From Qipengyuania gaetbuli (GTDB lineage Bacteria > Pseudomonadota > Alphaproteobacteria > Sphingomonadales > Sphingomonadaceae): a DNA stretch of 64,000 bases. The notes under the pieces were generated by a model, which saw only the letters and a list, made by a program, of their open reading frames with translations, was not told where the DNA came from and did no database searches. Below are positions 26,601 to 35,029 of this stretch, piece by piece. The stretch's first letter is position 1. Each line of letters opens with the position of its first letter. The translations under genes were made by a program, and so were the position numbers. The stretch is from NCBI RefSeq assembly GCF_020524765.1, contig NZ_JAIVLR010000002.1:274501-338500 (forward strand), written 5' to 3'.

Positions 26601-27218
26601 TTACATGGCGCCTTCGCTGCCCGTGTACATGATGTCGCCGATCGTCCCGTCGCGATAGGCGAGGCATTGCCACGGCGCTTCGCCGCCCTGCACGTTGATG
26701 TAGATGGCGATGGCCGCTTCCGATTCCTCGATCCGGTTGGTCCCGATCACGGGCGCACCCGTTTCGCGGCCGACCTTGGCAGCGCACTTGCTTTCGAGGC
26801 TGTTCGCGCCGCGGATCTTGACCTCGGCAGCCTTGGCCGGAGCAGGCGCTTCCGCGGGGCCGTTTTCACCGACCGGTGACACCATGCCAGCATTGGCATC
26901 GCCCATCGGTACGCTGACCAGCCTCACGCCTTCGACATTGCCGACGATTTCCCCGCCCACGGCTTCCGCCGCCGCTTCGCTGGGGCAGCCGACGAGGACG
27001 GCGCTGTCGTCGAGATAGTTCGAGGTCGCTTCGCTTTCGCCCAGTCGGACGCAAGGATCGCCCGGGTTGGGATACCCGTCGCCGAAGGGGGCGAGGGTTT
27101 CGGGGATCACCGCGAGCTCTTCGGCCGGCGCTTCGGCTTCGGAAGTGTCTTCGGCCGCGCCGCCACAAGCGGAGAGGGCGAGCGCCGAAGCGCCCGCCAC
27201 GATGAATGCATACCGCAT
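26601..27218 (-). CDS. Putative lipoprotein, unknown function
   Basis: 205 residues; lipobox ALSAC (Cys about 18) followed by GGAAED and an acidic linker, then two regions each with a cysteine pair (DPCVRLG ... LVGCPSE; LESKCAAKVG ... PWQCLAYR). An Ala/Pro-rich hinge (APAPAKAAE) separates them. The C-terminal part, with AAIAIYINVQGGEAPWQC, reads like a small beta-domain. No database family recognised. Its mature N terminus matches that of the downstream lipoprotein at 26071. Confidence 0.7.
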   Translation of the reverse strand: MRYAFIVAGASALALSACGGAAEDTSEAEAPAEELAVIPETLAPFGDGYPNPGDPCVRLGESEATSNYLDDSAVLVGCPSEAAAEAVGGEIVGNVEGVRLVSVPMGDANAGMVSPVGENGPAEAPAPAKAAEVKIRGANSLESKCAAKVGRETGAPVIGTNRIEESEAAIAIYINVQGGEAPWQCLAYRDGTIGDIMYTGSEGAM

Positions 27219-27237
27219 CGTCTGCTCTCCCGTCAGA

Positions 27238-28020
27238 TCAGCGGCACTGCGGATGGCGGCCGATGTCGCGCAGGTCGTAGAAGTGACCGTCGGCGATCGT
27301 CACCTGCACGCACTGGCGCGTGTCGCGGTTCCACTGGATCGAATAGCGCGTGTTGCCGCTGGTGAAATTGTCCACCTGGCGGAAACCGCGCCGCTCCAGC
27401 GTGTCCATGCCGCCTGCCGCGCGTGCGCCCTGCAGGTCATCGAAACGCGCGGTCTGGACATAGCCCCCACGGTTATAGTGGTGGCTCAAGTTAGCTTCGC
27501 GTTCCTCGACACCCTTCGAGTAACCGTGGGAGTAGGCGTCGTTGCGGTTATAATTGTGGTACGCGCCGTTGTAGAGGCCGTCCTTGTAGCCGCGCTCGAA
27601 TTCGGGCGTCTGTGTCTCGTCGTACTGCTTGCCTTCGCGGTGGTGCGACTTGTGGCTCAGCAGGGCGCCTAGGATCGCAGCTCCTGCCACGGCGGCAACG
27701 GCAGCACCGGCATCGCTACCCTTATGATGGCCGCAATCCTGATCGGTCGCGTCGTTCACGGTCATGACCTGGCCGTCGCGCGATTCGACAACCACGCAGT
27801 TGTCGCCGCGTTCGTTCCACCAGTAGCTGTTGACGAAGCCCCCAGAGCCCCTGTGGCTGGAGATGTTCTTGAACCCGAGACTTCTCAGTTCGTTTTCGGC
27901 ATTCGCAGCGGGTGCGCCATTGAGCCCGACCAGGGCGCTTGCCTTTTGGGCCAGAACCGGCGTGGCCACGAGCGCCGTGCTTGCTGCCAATGCGACAGCT
28001 GTCGCGATACGGGTTTTCAT
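27238..28020 (-). CDS. Exported protein with two copies of a ~67-residue Cys domain around a His/Tyr-rich linker
   Basis: 260 residues, Sec signal peptide ending VLAQ (residue 25). Residues about 30-96 and 191-259 are recognisable copies of one domain. They share the pattern L.GA.AA....L...GF, then WN.....CV.V...DG, ending in a Cys (Cys75/Cys96 against Cys237/Cys259). Between them lies a Gly/Ala hydrophobic segment (about 104-122, possible membrane or glycine-zipper helix) and a Tyr/Asn/His-rich stretch (about 140-182) with repeated GYK/GYS steps. No family recognised. CAGGAGA lies upstream of the ATG. First gene of the minus-strand cluster, divergent from the AraC regulator. Confidence 0.78.
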   Translation of the reverse strand: MKTRIATAVALAASTALVATPVLAQKASALVGLNGAPAANAENELRSLGFKNISSHRGSGGFVNSYWWNERGDNCVVVESRDGQVMTVNDATDQDCGHHKGSDAGAAVAAVAGAAILGALLSHKSHHREGKQYDETQTPEFERGYKDGLYNGAYHNYNRNDAYSHGYSKGVEEREANLSHHYNRGGYVQTARFDDLQGARAAGGMDTLERRGFRQVDNFTSGNTRYSIQWNRDTRQCVQVTIADGHFYDLRDIGRHPQCR

Positions 28021-28141
28021 AACGATCTCCTGAGTTTCTTTTTTTGCGATCCGAAGGGCTCGTGAGACGTAAAATTTCCCTGTCTTTTTCTAACCCTTTC
28101 CGAGTCTTGCGCAGCGTATCAGAGGTTTTTCCGACTTCCTA

Positions 28142-28183
28142 TTGACCCTTCCTGCCAATCGATTGACATTTTCTGCCATTGCG
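28142..28183. promoter_or_regulatory. Phased direct repeat, candidate AraC-type operator
   Basis: Two 21-bp units in tandem (28142-28162 and 28163-28183). Both start TTGAC and carry CTGCCA at the same offset; 14 of the first 18 bases match. A 21-bp period (two helical turns) is the spacing used by AraC-family half-sites. The site lies between the AraC-like gene (start 28218) and the divergent exported-protein cluster (start 28020). Confidence 0.5.
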
Positions 28184-28217
28184 GCACTCTCTTATTCCTG
28201 ACGAGGGAAGGGGGACG

Positions 28218-29315
28218 ATGAACCGGTTGCAGGAGTCGATCGAAAGGCTGGAGACGCTGCGGCCCGATCTTGCGGCCGCTCCCGTGCCGGTCGGCCTTAC
28301 CCGCTATTGGGCAGCGAGCTTCGGCTGGCCCGAAGACTTGTGGCGCGGGACGAGCCTGACCGCGGAGACCTATTCGACGGAAAATGTATCGGTCGCCGAC
28401 GACCTGCGGATGGTCGGCAATTTGATGGAATTACACGGCGAGGAAGCGCTCATCCGCAAATTCCTCGACTGGCCTTACGTTCCGCACGAGACGGTTGTGT
28501 TCAGCGCTCCGGACCTGGGTGCTGCGCTCGAAGCCGTTGCGCGGATCATCAATCGCACCAATCCGCAGCTCGACCTGCAACTCGTCGACGACGGGACGTG
28601 GTGCGATTTCGTCATTTCGGCCGATCCTGCGCTCGGGCAGTTCCGAGGTTTCGTCGAAGTCATGACGACGCTGTTCGTGCTGCGCATTGCCGATTCCTTT
28701 GCGCGCTTCGGACCGCCCGGTGAGGGCCTGGCAAGCTCGCCCTATGTGGAAGCGGTGCATGTGGACCCGCTCTTGCTGCAAGCCGTCAACGGGCTGCTTC
28801 CTGTCACCATCAGCAGAGGGGCGGACAGAACATTCGTCCGGCTGGAAGCGCAGACCCTCAGGCTGGCGAACCCTGGGTACCGCGCGTCGACTTGGCAGAA
28901 CCTGATGCGCGACCTCGGCGGTAACGCAGCGGGGGCGAACCGGCAGGGCGGCAATCTCGAGGGCGAGATTACCACGCTTGTGCTGGCGTCGTTGCGCGAA
29001 CGCGGCCGCGCACCGCAGATGACGGAACTTGCGAAGGCGCGAGGGACCTCGGTCCGGTCGCTTGCCCGGCAATTGGCTGCCGACGGAATATCCCTGCGCG
29101 ACCTGTCGGGCCACGCGCTGGTGCAGGTGGCGGCGGAAAAGCTGCGCTCGACCGACCTTCCGGTATCCGAGATCGCGCTGGGCCTTGGTTATTCGGAGCC
29201 GTCCAGCTTCGTTCGGGCCTTCCGCAAGGTGGCAGGTATGACGCCGGGCAAGTGGCGTGCGCTGGCTTATGCGGCCGGGGACCAAGATGCCTCGCCCTTG
29301 CGGCGGGCGGGGTAG
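28218..29315 (+). CDS. AraC-family transcriptional regulator
   Basis: 365 residues from the ATG at 28218, preceded by GAAGGGGG. The N-terminal part (about 5-190) matches the 'arabinose-binding domain of AraC regulator, N-term' type of effector domain. The C-terminal 100 residues hold two helix-turn-helices, ending in the AraC signature (SEIALGLGYSEPSSFVRAF, then GMTPGKWR). An upstream ATG at 28179 is in frame but lacks a Shine-Dalgarno. Likely controls itself and/or the divergent cluster 24726-28020 through the direct repeat at 28142. Effector unknown. Confidence 0.9.
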   Translation: MNRLQESIERLETLRPDLAAAPVPVGLTRYWAASFGWPEDLWRGTSLTAETYSTENVSVADDLRMVGNLMELHGEEALIRKFLDWPYVPHETVVFSAPDLGAALEAVARIINRTNPQLDLQLVDDGTWCDFVISADPALGQFRGFVEVMTTLFVLRIADSFARFGPPGEGLASSPYVEAVHVDPLLLQAVNGLLPVTISRGADRTFVRLEAQTLRLANPGYRASTWQNLMRDLGGNAAGANRQGGNLEGEITTLVLASLRERGRAPQMTELAKARGTSVRSLARQLAADGISLRDLSGHALVQVAAEKLRSTDLPVSEIALGLGYSEPSSFVRAFRKVAGMTPGKWRALAYAAGDQDASPLRRAG

Positions 29316-29329
29316 GCCGAAAAGGAAAA

Positions 29330-29358
29330 GGGCCGCCGGATCGCTCCGACGGCCCCTT
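29330..29358. terminator. Bidirectional terminator between AraC gene and 29382 gene
   Basis: 11-bp stem GGGCCGCCGGA / TCCGACGGCCC with one mismatch and TCGC loop. It is followed by CTTTC on the plus strand and by CTTTTCCTTTTC on the minus strand, so it can end both convergent transcripts. Confidence 0.75.
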
Positions 29359-29381
29359 TCGAAAGCAATTGCCTGAGGGGA

Positions 29382-29687
29382 TCAGCCCTGGCGCTCGCCG
29401 GTCAGCGGCATGTCGCCGAATGCGCCGGCGTTGACCTTGCCGGTCAGCTGGCTGCCGTCCACCGTGGCGGTGCAGGTCAGCGTCATCGGCATGGGCACGG
29501 TCATGTCCATCTTCCAGTTCAGCGTGTTGCCGTCGATGGTGCCGTCCTTGACGTCCATCGAGCCCATGCCGCCGGCCATCGAGCCGGTGAAGCTGGAGCC
29601 ATCGTCACCCGGAACGACGGTGAAGGTGCCCTTCTGGTCGCCCATCGGGCTCTTGACGATGGTGTCATAGGTACCGGCTACGGACAT
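29382..29687 (-). CDS. Small beta-rich protein, unknown function
   Basis: 101 residues from the ATG at 29687, which has GAGGAG upstream; a longer frame to 29717 lacks support. Composition is dominated by Gly/Thr/Val/Met with alternating strands (GTFTVVPGDDGSSFTG; GTIDGNTLNWKMDMTVPMP; GSQLTGKVNAG), as expected for a small antiparallel barrel or lipocalin-like fold. No signal peptide, so probably cytoplasmic. From memory, similar short proteins are widespread in Erythrobacteraceae without known function. Convergent with the AraC gene. Confidence 0.75.
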   Translation of the reverse strand: MSVAGTYDTIVKSPMGDQKGTFTVVPGDDGSSFTGSMAGGMGSMDVKDGTIDGNTLNWKMDMTVPMPMTLTCTATVDGSQLTGKVNAGAFGDMPLTGERQG

Positions 29688-29776
29688 GCGTATTCTCCTC
29701 AATTGGCTGGCCCGCACCTGCGGACCGAAACGGTGGTGGTGACATCGGCGCTACTTACACCGATGTCAACAAGGGC

Positions 29777-32674
29777 TTACTCCTGCGGCTCGATGACTTC
29801 GACCTTGAGGCCGAGGCTTTCGAGCTGCGGTTCGACGACCTTGGCGTCACCGACCACGATATAGACCATGTCGCCTTCGTCCAGGTTCCGGCGCGCTTCT
29901 GCATCGAGTTCGGCAGCGGTCAGCTTGCTGAAGAACTGCGCCCGGGTCTCGTAGTAATTGTCCGGACGGTTGTAGCGCACGATGTTCACGAGGCCGCCGA
30001 GCACGTCGCCCGCCGTCTCGAACTGGCCGGGCAGCTCGCGCATGTTGGAGTTCACGATCCGCTCCAGCTCGTTCGGCTGCACACCGCGGGCATCGACGAA
30101 TTCGTTGATCTCCTTGCGGATCTCGCTGATCGAATCGCCGGTCCTGTCCGACTGCACCGGTGCACGCACGCCGTAATAGACGCGGTCGAAGGCGTTGCCG
30201 ACGCCGCTGCCGGCGCCATAGGACCAGCCCTTGGCTTCGCGCAGGTTCATGTTGATGCGGGCCAGGAAGCCGCCGCCCAGCGCCTCGTTCGCAGCCGACA
30301 GGAGCGTGATGTCCTGGTCACGGCCGCGCAGGTCGAGGACCTGTGCGCCGTAGATCACCGACTGCGGCGAATTGGGGCGGTTGACCAGCACGATGCGCTG
30401 TTCCGGTGCCGGAATGGCAACGTTGTAGAGCCGCTCCGGCTTGGCCGTAGCCGGCGCTTTCCAGTCCCCGAAGCTCGCTTCGAGCAGGCGGGTCACTTCG
30501 GCCAGCGAGGTGTCGCCCACCACGTAGATGCGGGCATTGTCGGGACGCAGCCAGGTCGCGTGGAACTGGCGCAGGTCGGCTTCGGTCAGCGCCTTAAGGC
30601 GATCGGCAGAGCCGAGACCCGATGCCGGCAGGCCGTAGGGGTGCGAACCGAAGACCACCTGCCGCGCGGTGCGGTCGGCGATCGAGTTCGGATCCTTCAG
30701 TTCCGACGACAGGCCGTTGAGCAGGCGGGCCCGCTCGCGCTCGATCACATTGGCACGCAGGCCCGGCGAACGGATAGTTTCCGCCAGCAGTTCGAGCGAG
30801 GGAGCCAGGTTCGGAGCCAGCGCGGCGACACCGAAATTGGTGAAGTCGGCATCGAAGCCTTCGTAGATCGAGGCACCGAGGCGTTCCTGCGCAATGGCAT
30901 ATTCGGTCGCGTCGAGACGCTCCGTGCCTTCGCCCATCACCGCCAGCAGCAGGCGCTGCGTGCCGAGCGTGGCAGCGGTTTCGGCTGCACGACCGGCATC
31001 AAACTCGACTTGGACCTGCACGGTCGGGACTGCATCGCGGTGGGCGAAATAGACTTCCATCCCGTTCGACAGCGTGGCGCGTTCGATATCGGGGAAGTCG
31101 AGACCGGCCAGCGGTGCCAGTTCGGGCAGCGTGTCGCGATCGGCCTGCATCGTGGTGGCGATGCCCGACAGTTCGCAGCTTTCCTCGGCACAGTAATTGG
31201 CCTGCGCGATGTCGGCCAGCGAATCCGGACCGGTGATCGCGCCGCCGCGGTTTTCGCCGCCTTCGGTGCGCTCGCCCGGGTTGTAGACGAGGTTGAAGAC
31301 CGGGCGGGTCAGCCACTTCTGCATCAGGCCCTGGACCACTTCGGGAGTGGTGGCGGCCATCTGCTCCAGCTGCTTCTCGACATAGCCCGCGTCGTTCATG
31401 AACAGTTCGCCCGAGGCTAGCTGCGGGGCCTTGCCGCCGAAGCCGCCGACCGATTCAAGGCCGCGGATGACGCCCGCCATGGTCGAGACCTTGGCACGCT
31501 CCAGTTCGTCGGCCGTCGGGCCGGTGGCGATGTAGCTGGCGATCTGCGCATCGAGCTTTGCAGCCACTTCCGCCGGATCGACACCCGGCTTCACGTCGGC
31601 TTGGACAATGAAGACGCCGGCATCTTCGAGCGTGAAGTTGAAGCTGCTGACCGACACGGCGACCGGGTCTTCACGGACCAGCGCATTGTCGAGACGCGAG
31701 CTCGACAGGCCGCCGAGCACGGAGGAGGCGAGGTTCATCGGAACCGATTCAGCCGAGTTCGAACCCGGCACCGTCCACATGCGATAAAGGCGCGTGGTCG
31801 AAATCTGGTCGGTGACCGTTTTGGTTTTCGATTCCGCCAGAGTGGGGACAGTGACGGTCGGATGGCTCACTTCGGGGCCGCGCTCGATATCGCCGAACCA
31901 CTTTTCGACCTTGGCGCGGGCGGTCGCTGTGTCGATGTCGCCGGCCAGCACGAGGACGGCGTTGTTCGGGCCGTAGTGGTCGGTGAACCAGCTGCGCACG
32001 TCATCCATGGACGCGGCATCGAGGTCACCCATCGAACCGATGGTCGAGTGGTGGTAGCGGTGGCCCTTGGGGAAGAGGTTCTCGAAGATTTCGTAACGCA
32101 GCAGGCCGAAGGGGTTGTTGTCGCCCTGGCGCTTTTCGTTCTGGACGACGCCGCGCTGGTTATCGAGCTTCTCCTGCGTGACCGCGCCAAGCAGGTGGCC
32201 CATGCGGTCGCTTTCGAGCATCAGCACGCGGTCGAGCGCGCCGGTCGGTACGGTCTGGAAATAGTTGGTGCGGTCGGGGTTCGTGGTCCCGTTCACATCG
32301 GTGCCACCCATCTGCTGGATGTATTCGAACCAGTCGGCGGGCGCGTTTTCGGTGCCGTTGAACATGAGGTGTTCGAACAGGTGGGCAAAGCCGGTCTTGC
32401 CGGCCGGTTCGTGCTTCGAACCGACGTCGTACCACACCGATACGCCGACCAGCGGCGCCTTGCGGTCTTCATGGACGATGACGGTCAGGCCATTGTCGAG
32501 GACGAACTTTTCGTACGGAAGGTCGACTTCCGCGACCAGCGCCGACAGCGGGGCCGGCTCGAAGGCAGCGGCTTCTGCTGCGGGAGCGGCCGCCGATTCC
32601 ACGGCCGTGTCCGAATAGGTCGAGCAGGCCGATACGGCGAGCGCGATGATGCTGGTCGAAATAACGCGTTTCAT
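29777..32674 (-). CDS. M16-family zinc metallopeptidase (pitrilysin type), lipoprotein
   Basis: 965-residue two-half peptidase with lipobox AVSAC (Cys about 17), thus likely anchored in the envelope. The N-terminal half has the inverted zinc motif His98-x-x-Glu101-His102 (HLFEHLMF). The second half (from about 520) repeats the fold without the zinc motif and contains FDAGRAAET and the R/Y-type substrate-closing region (SYGAGSGVGNAFDRVYYG). Full length resembles tandem M16 proteases of sphingomonads that degrade peptides in the periplasm. AGGGGA precedes the ATG. Upstream of it and co-directional is the Ntn acylase. Confidence 0.93.
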   Translation of the reverse strand: MKRVISTSIIALAVSACSTYSDTAVESAAAPAAEAAAFEPAPLSALVAEVDLPYEKFVLDNGLTVIVHEDRKAPLVGVSVWYDVGSKHEPAGKTGFAHLFEHLMFNGTENAPADWFEYIQQMGGTDVNGTTNPDRTNYFQTVPTGALDRVLMLESDRMGHLLGAVTQEKLDNQRGVVQNEKRQGDNNPFGLLRYEIFENLFPKGHRYHHSTIGSMGDLDAASMDDVRSWFTDHYGPNNAVLVLAGDIDTATARAKVEKWFGDIERGPEVSHPTVTVPTLAESKTKTVTDQISTTRLYRMWTVPGSNSAESVPMNLASSVLGGLSSSRLDNALVREDPVAVSVSSFNFTLEDAGVFIVQADVKPGVDPAEVAAKLDAQIASYIATGPTADELERAKVSTMAGVIRGLESVGGFGGKAPQLASGELFMNDAGYVEKQLEQMAATTPEVVQGLMQKWLTRPVFNLVYNPGERTEGGENRGGAITGPDSLADIAQANYCAEESCELSGIATTMQADRDTLPELAPLAGLDFPDIERATLSNGMEVYFAHRDAVPTVQVQVEFDAGRAAETAATLGTQRLLLAVMGEGTERLDATEYAIAQERLGASIYEGFDADFTNFGVAALAPNLAPSLELLAETIRSPGLRANVIERERARLLNGLSSELKDPNSIADRTARQVVFGSHPYGLPASGLGSADRLKALTEADLRQFHATWLRPDNARIYVVGDTSLAEVTRLLEASFGDWKAPATAKPERLYNVAIPAPEQRIVLVNRPNSPQSVIYGAQVLDLRGRDQDITLLSAANEALGGGFLARINMNLREAKGWSYGAGSGVGNAFDRVYYGVRAPVQSDRTGDSISEIRKEINEFVDARGVQPNELERIVNSNMRELPGQFETAGDVLGGLVNIVRYNRPDNYYETRAQFFSKLTAAELDAEARRNLDEGDMVYIVVGDAKVVEPQLESLGLKVEVIEPQE

Positions 32675-32713
32675 GTTGCAGTCCCCTGGAAATTCCTAAG
32701 TGTTCGTAATCTA

Positions 32714-34909
32714 TTAGCGGCGATTAGTCACCGTCTTGCGACTCTTGGCATTTTGCAACACGTCCTCGCGCCAGAAGTGCACCGGCTTCAAGCGGTGCTG
32801 GACGAACAGCGTAGATTGGTCTGCGTAATGCGGTGAGAGAGGGCGCGTGGTTGCCGCGCCATAGGGCTGGATGGAGCGGGAGCGGACCCGCTTGCCCGGT
32901 TCCCATTCGACCCATTGGATGAAACTGTCGCCGTGCTTAACCGACAGGCGCCCGTCCTCCTCCACGTTCCACAGCGTCGAGGCACGCAGCGTGTCCGAAC
33001 CCCCGTCGAGCGGCAGGTCGACTTCGCCCTGTCGCAGCCGCAGCACTTCGCCCATCGGCGGGTCGATCCGCCCGAAATGGGTGGTGAGGTGGGCAACCGC
33101 CTCTTCCAGTTCGGCGCGGACATCGGGCCACGGCTTGTTCTGGTAGGACGAGGACATGAATTCGCGGATTATCAGCAGCGCCAGCGCATCGGCGCGGCCC
33201 ACGTTGTCGGCGGTGAAGTCCCATTGCATCAGCAGGGCACGCGCACGCGCCAGCGCGGGATCGCCCGACAGGTCGAGCTCTTCCAGGTCGTCCCACAGCC
33301 GCGCGACGTAATCCTCGCGGGCATAACCGGTGTCGTACTTGATCCGCTCCAGATTGGCGCGGTCTAGCACGTCTGCCTCGCTCAGCAGCTTCCATGCCCG
33401 GCGCGAACGGTTGGTCTGTTTCAGTTCCACGCCCAGTTCGGGCGCGAAGTCGCCGGGCGACAGGTCGCTGCCGGGGCCCGCAGCGGTGAAGGGCGCGTTG
33501 TTCGCATTGTAGAGCCAGCCCGACGCAGGGTTCACAAGCCGCGGCAGCTCCTCGTAATCGACAGGGCCGTCCCACAGGAGCTCGGGATCGTCGCCTGCCA
33601 GGATGCCGCGCCAGTTCGGTCCAGGCCGGCGGTCGGGCAGGGCGGCGTTATAGACATAGGCGATATTGCCTTCGCGATCGGCGTAGATGAAGTTGGTCGA
33701 GGGGATGTCCATCCGTGCAAGGATGCTCTCCCATTCGGCAAGGTCCTTCGCCTTGTTTAGCCGGTAATAGGCGTCCAGCTGGCCGAGATTGTCGATCCCG
33801 CCATAGCGGAAGGCAAAGGCGCCGTTCTCGTTCTTGATCACCGGCCCGTGGATCGAGCGGAACACCTCGCGCTGGATCGGCAGGACAATCGGGCCGAGGC
33901 GGACAGGCAGGGTGACCGTGCGGCTTTCAAGGTCGCGCCATGCGCCGGCGAAGCGGTAGCGCGTGCCGGTCTCGTCGAGTTCAAGCCGGTAGACGTCGAC
34001 CATGTCAGGCGTGTTGACCGTGTTGGTCCAGCCGAGGTCCTCGTTATGACCAAGGAACGGGAAGGGCGAGCCGGGGAAATTGGCCCCGGCATAGTGCCAG
34101 CCTTCCTCGCTCTCCACGACCAGTTCGTACCAGGCGACGCCGCCGCGCCAAGGCTGGTGGCTGTTGGAGATCAGCGTGGTGGGGCCACCGGATTTTGCGG
34201 GCGTGACGGCAAAGGCATTGGAGCCGTTGTGCGCGCCGTCGGGACCGAAGGGAGAATAGGCGACCTTGTCGGCGCTTTCCTCGGCCTGCTGGTCCGTCGA
34301 CCCCCGCGGGAAACCGGGAATGTCGGGGCCGAATTCGGGACGCAGGTCGTCGCCTGCCACCAGCGGCTCGATCACGCCGTTGAGACCGAAGAAGAACGGC
34401 TGGCGCAGCGCAAAGCCCGCAGCCACGTCCATGCCCGCAACCGGGAAGAGATTGCCGAGCTTGATCTCGTCGGGGTTCTGCTCGGCATAGTCGTTGAGGC
34501 CCGCGGCATAGGCTTCGAACAGCGCCCGCGTATCGGCGGGCAGTTCGGGATAGCGGCGTTCTGCCGTGCCGCGCGCGTCGAGCAGGTGGTAGACGTAGTC
34601 GACCGCCGCGCCTTCCTGTCCCGCAATCGCGCCGTAGCGGCCGCGCGCCATCGCGATCACGTCCTGTAGGGTCGAGAAATCATCTTCCGAATGGGCGATG
34701 GCGACACCATAGGCCACGTCGCGGTCGCGCTTGCCGTAGATGTGCGGCACGCCGAACTCGCTGCGAATGATTTCCGCCGTGTAGACCTCGTCCGGCGGGT
34801 CGACTTCGGCCCCGCGTGCCCAGAACGGCTCCCAGGTCGCCAGCGTGATGAATACGGCGACGACGATGAACAGAAGGGCAAATCCGATCCGCCCGACCCA
34901 TTTGGCCAT
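32714..34909 (-). CDS. Penicillin/acylhomoserine-lactone acylase family Ntn hydrolase
   Basis: 731 residues from the ATG at 34909 (MAKWVGRIGF). An N-terminal hydrophobic signal/anchor (about 7-25) is followed by the alpha-chain, a spacer and the autocleavage site at Gly229-Ser230 (HNGSNAFAVTP), where Ser230 becomes the N-terminal nucleophile of the beta-chain. HQPWRGG, FPGSPFPFLGHNEDLGWTNT and the downstream NFIYADREGNIAYVYNA blocks match the family. The likely substrate class is amide-linked acyl chains (AHL, or acylated amino acids/lipids). The reading frame stays open antisense through the next gene, but the family start is at 34909. Confidence 0.92.
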   Translation of the reverse strand: MAKWVGRIGFALLFIVVAVFITLATWEPFWARGAEVDPPDEVYTAEIIRSEFGVPHIYGKRDRDVAYGVAIAHSEDDFSTLQDVIAMARGRYGAIAGQEGAAVDYVYHLLDARGTAERRYPELPADTRALFEAYAAGLNDYAEQNPDEIKLGNLFPVAGMDVAAGFALRQPFFFGLNGVIEPLVAGDDLRPEFGPDIPGFPRGSTDQQAEESADKVAYSPFGPDGAHNGSNAFAVTPAKSGGPTTLISNSHQPWRGGVAWYELVVESEEGWHYAGANFPGSPFPFLGHNEDLGWTNTVNTPDMVDVYRLELDETGTRYRFAGAWRDLESRTVTLPVRLGPIVLPIQREVFRSIHGPVIKNENGAFAFRYGGIDNLGQLDAYYRLNKAKDLAEWESILARMDIPSTNFIYADREGNIAYVYNAALPDRRPGPNWRGILAGDDPELLWDGPVDYEELPRLVNPASGWLYNANNAPFTAAGPGSDLSPGDFAPELGVELKQTNRSRRAWKLLSEADVLDRANLERIKYDTGYAREDYVARLWDDLEELDLSGDPALARARALLMQWDFTADNVGRADALALLIIREFMSSSYQNKPWPDVRAELEEAVAHLTTHFGRIDPPMGEVLRLRQGEVDLPLDGGSDTLRASTLWNVEEDGRLSVKHGDSFIQWVEWEPGKRVRSRSIQPYGAATTRPLSPHYADQSTLFVQHRLKPVHFWREDVLQNAKSRKTVTNRR

Positions 34910-35029
34910 GAATGACAATCCTCTCTCGGCCCTTCGCCTAGCGGCCTGCGACGAACGGTGCAATCTCGCTGGGCAAAACCGCCGCGCGGCTATTTCGTTA
35001 ACGGGATTCGGCTGGCTAGCCAGAGCCTT

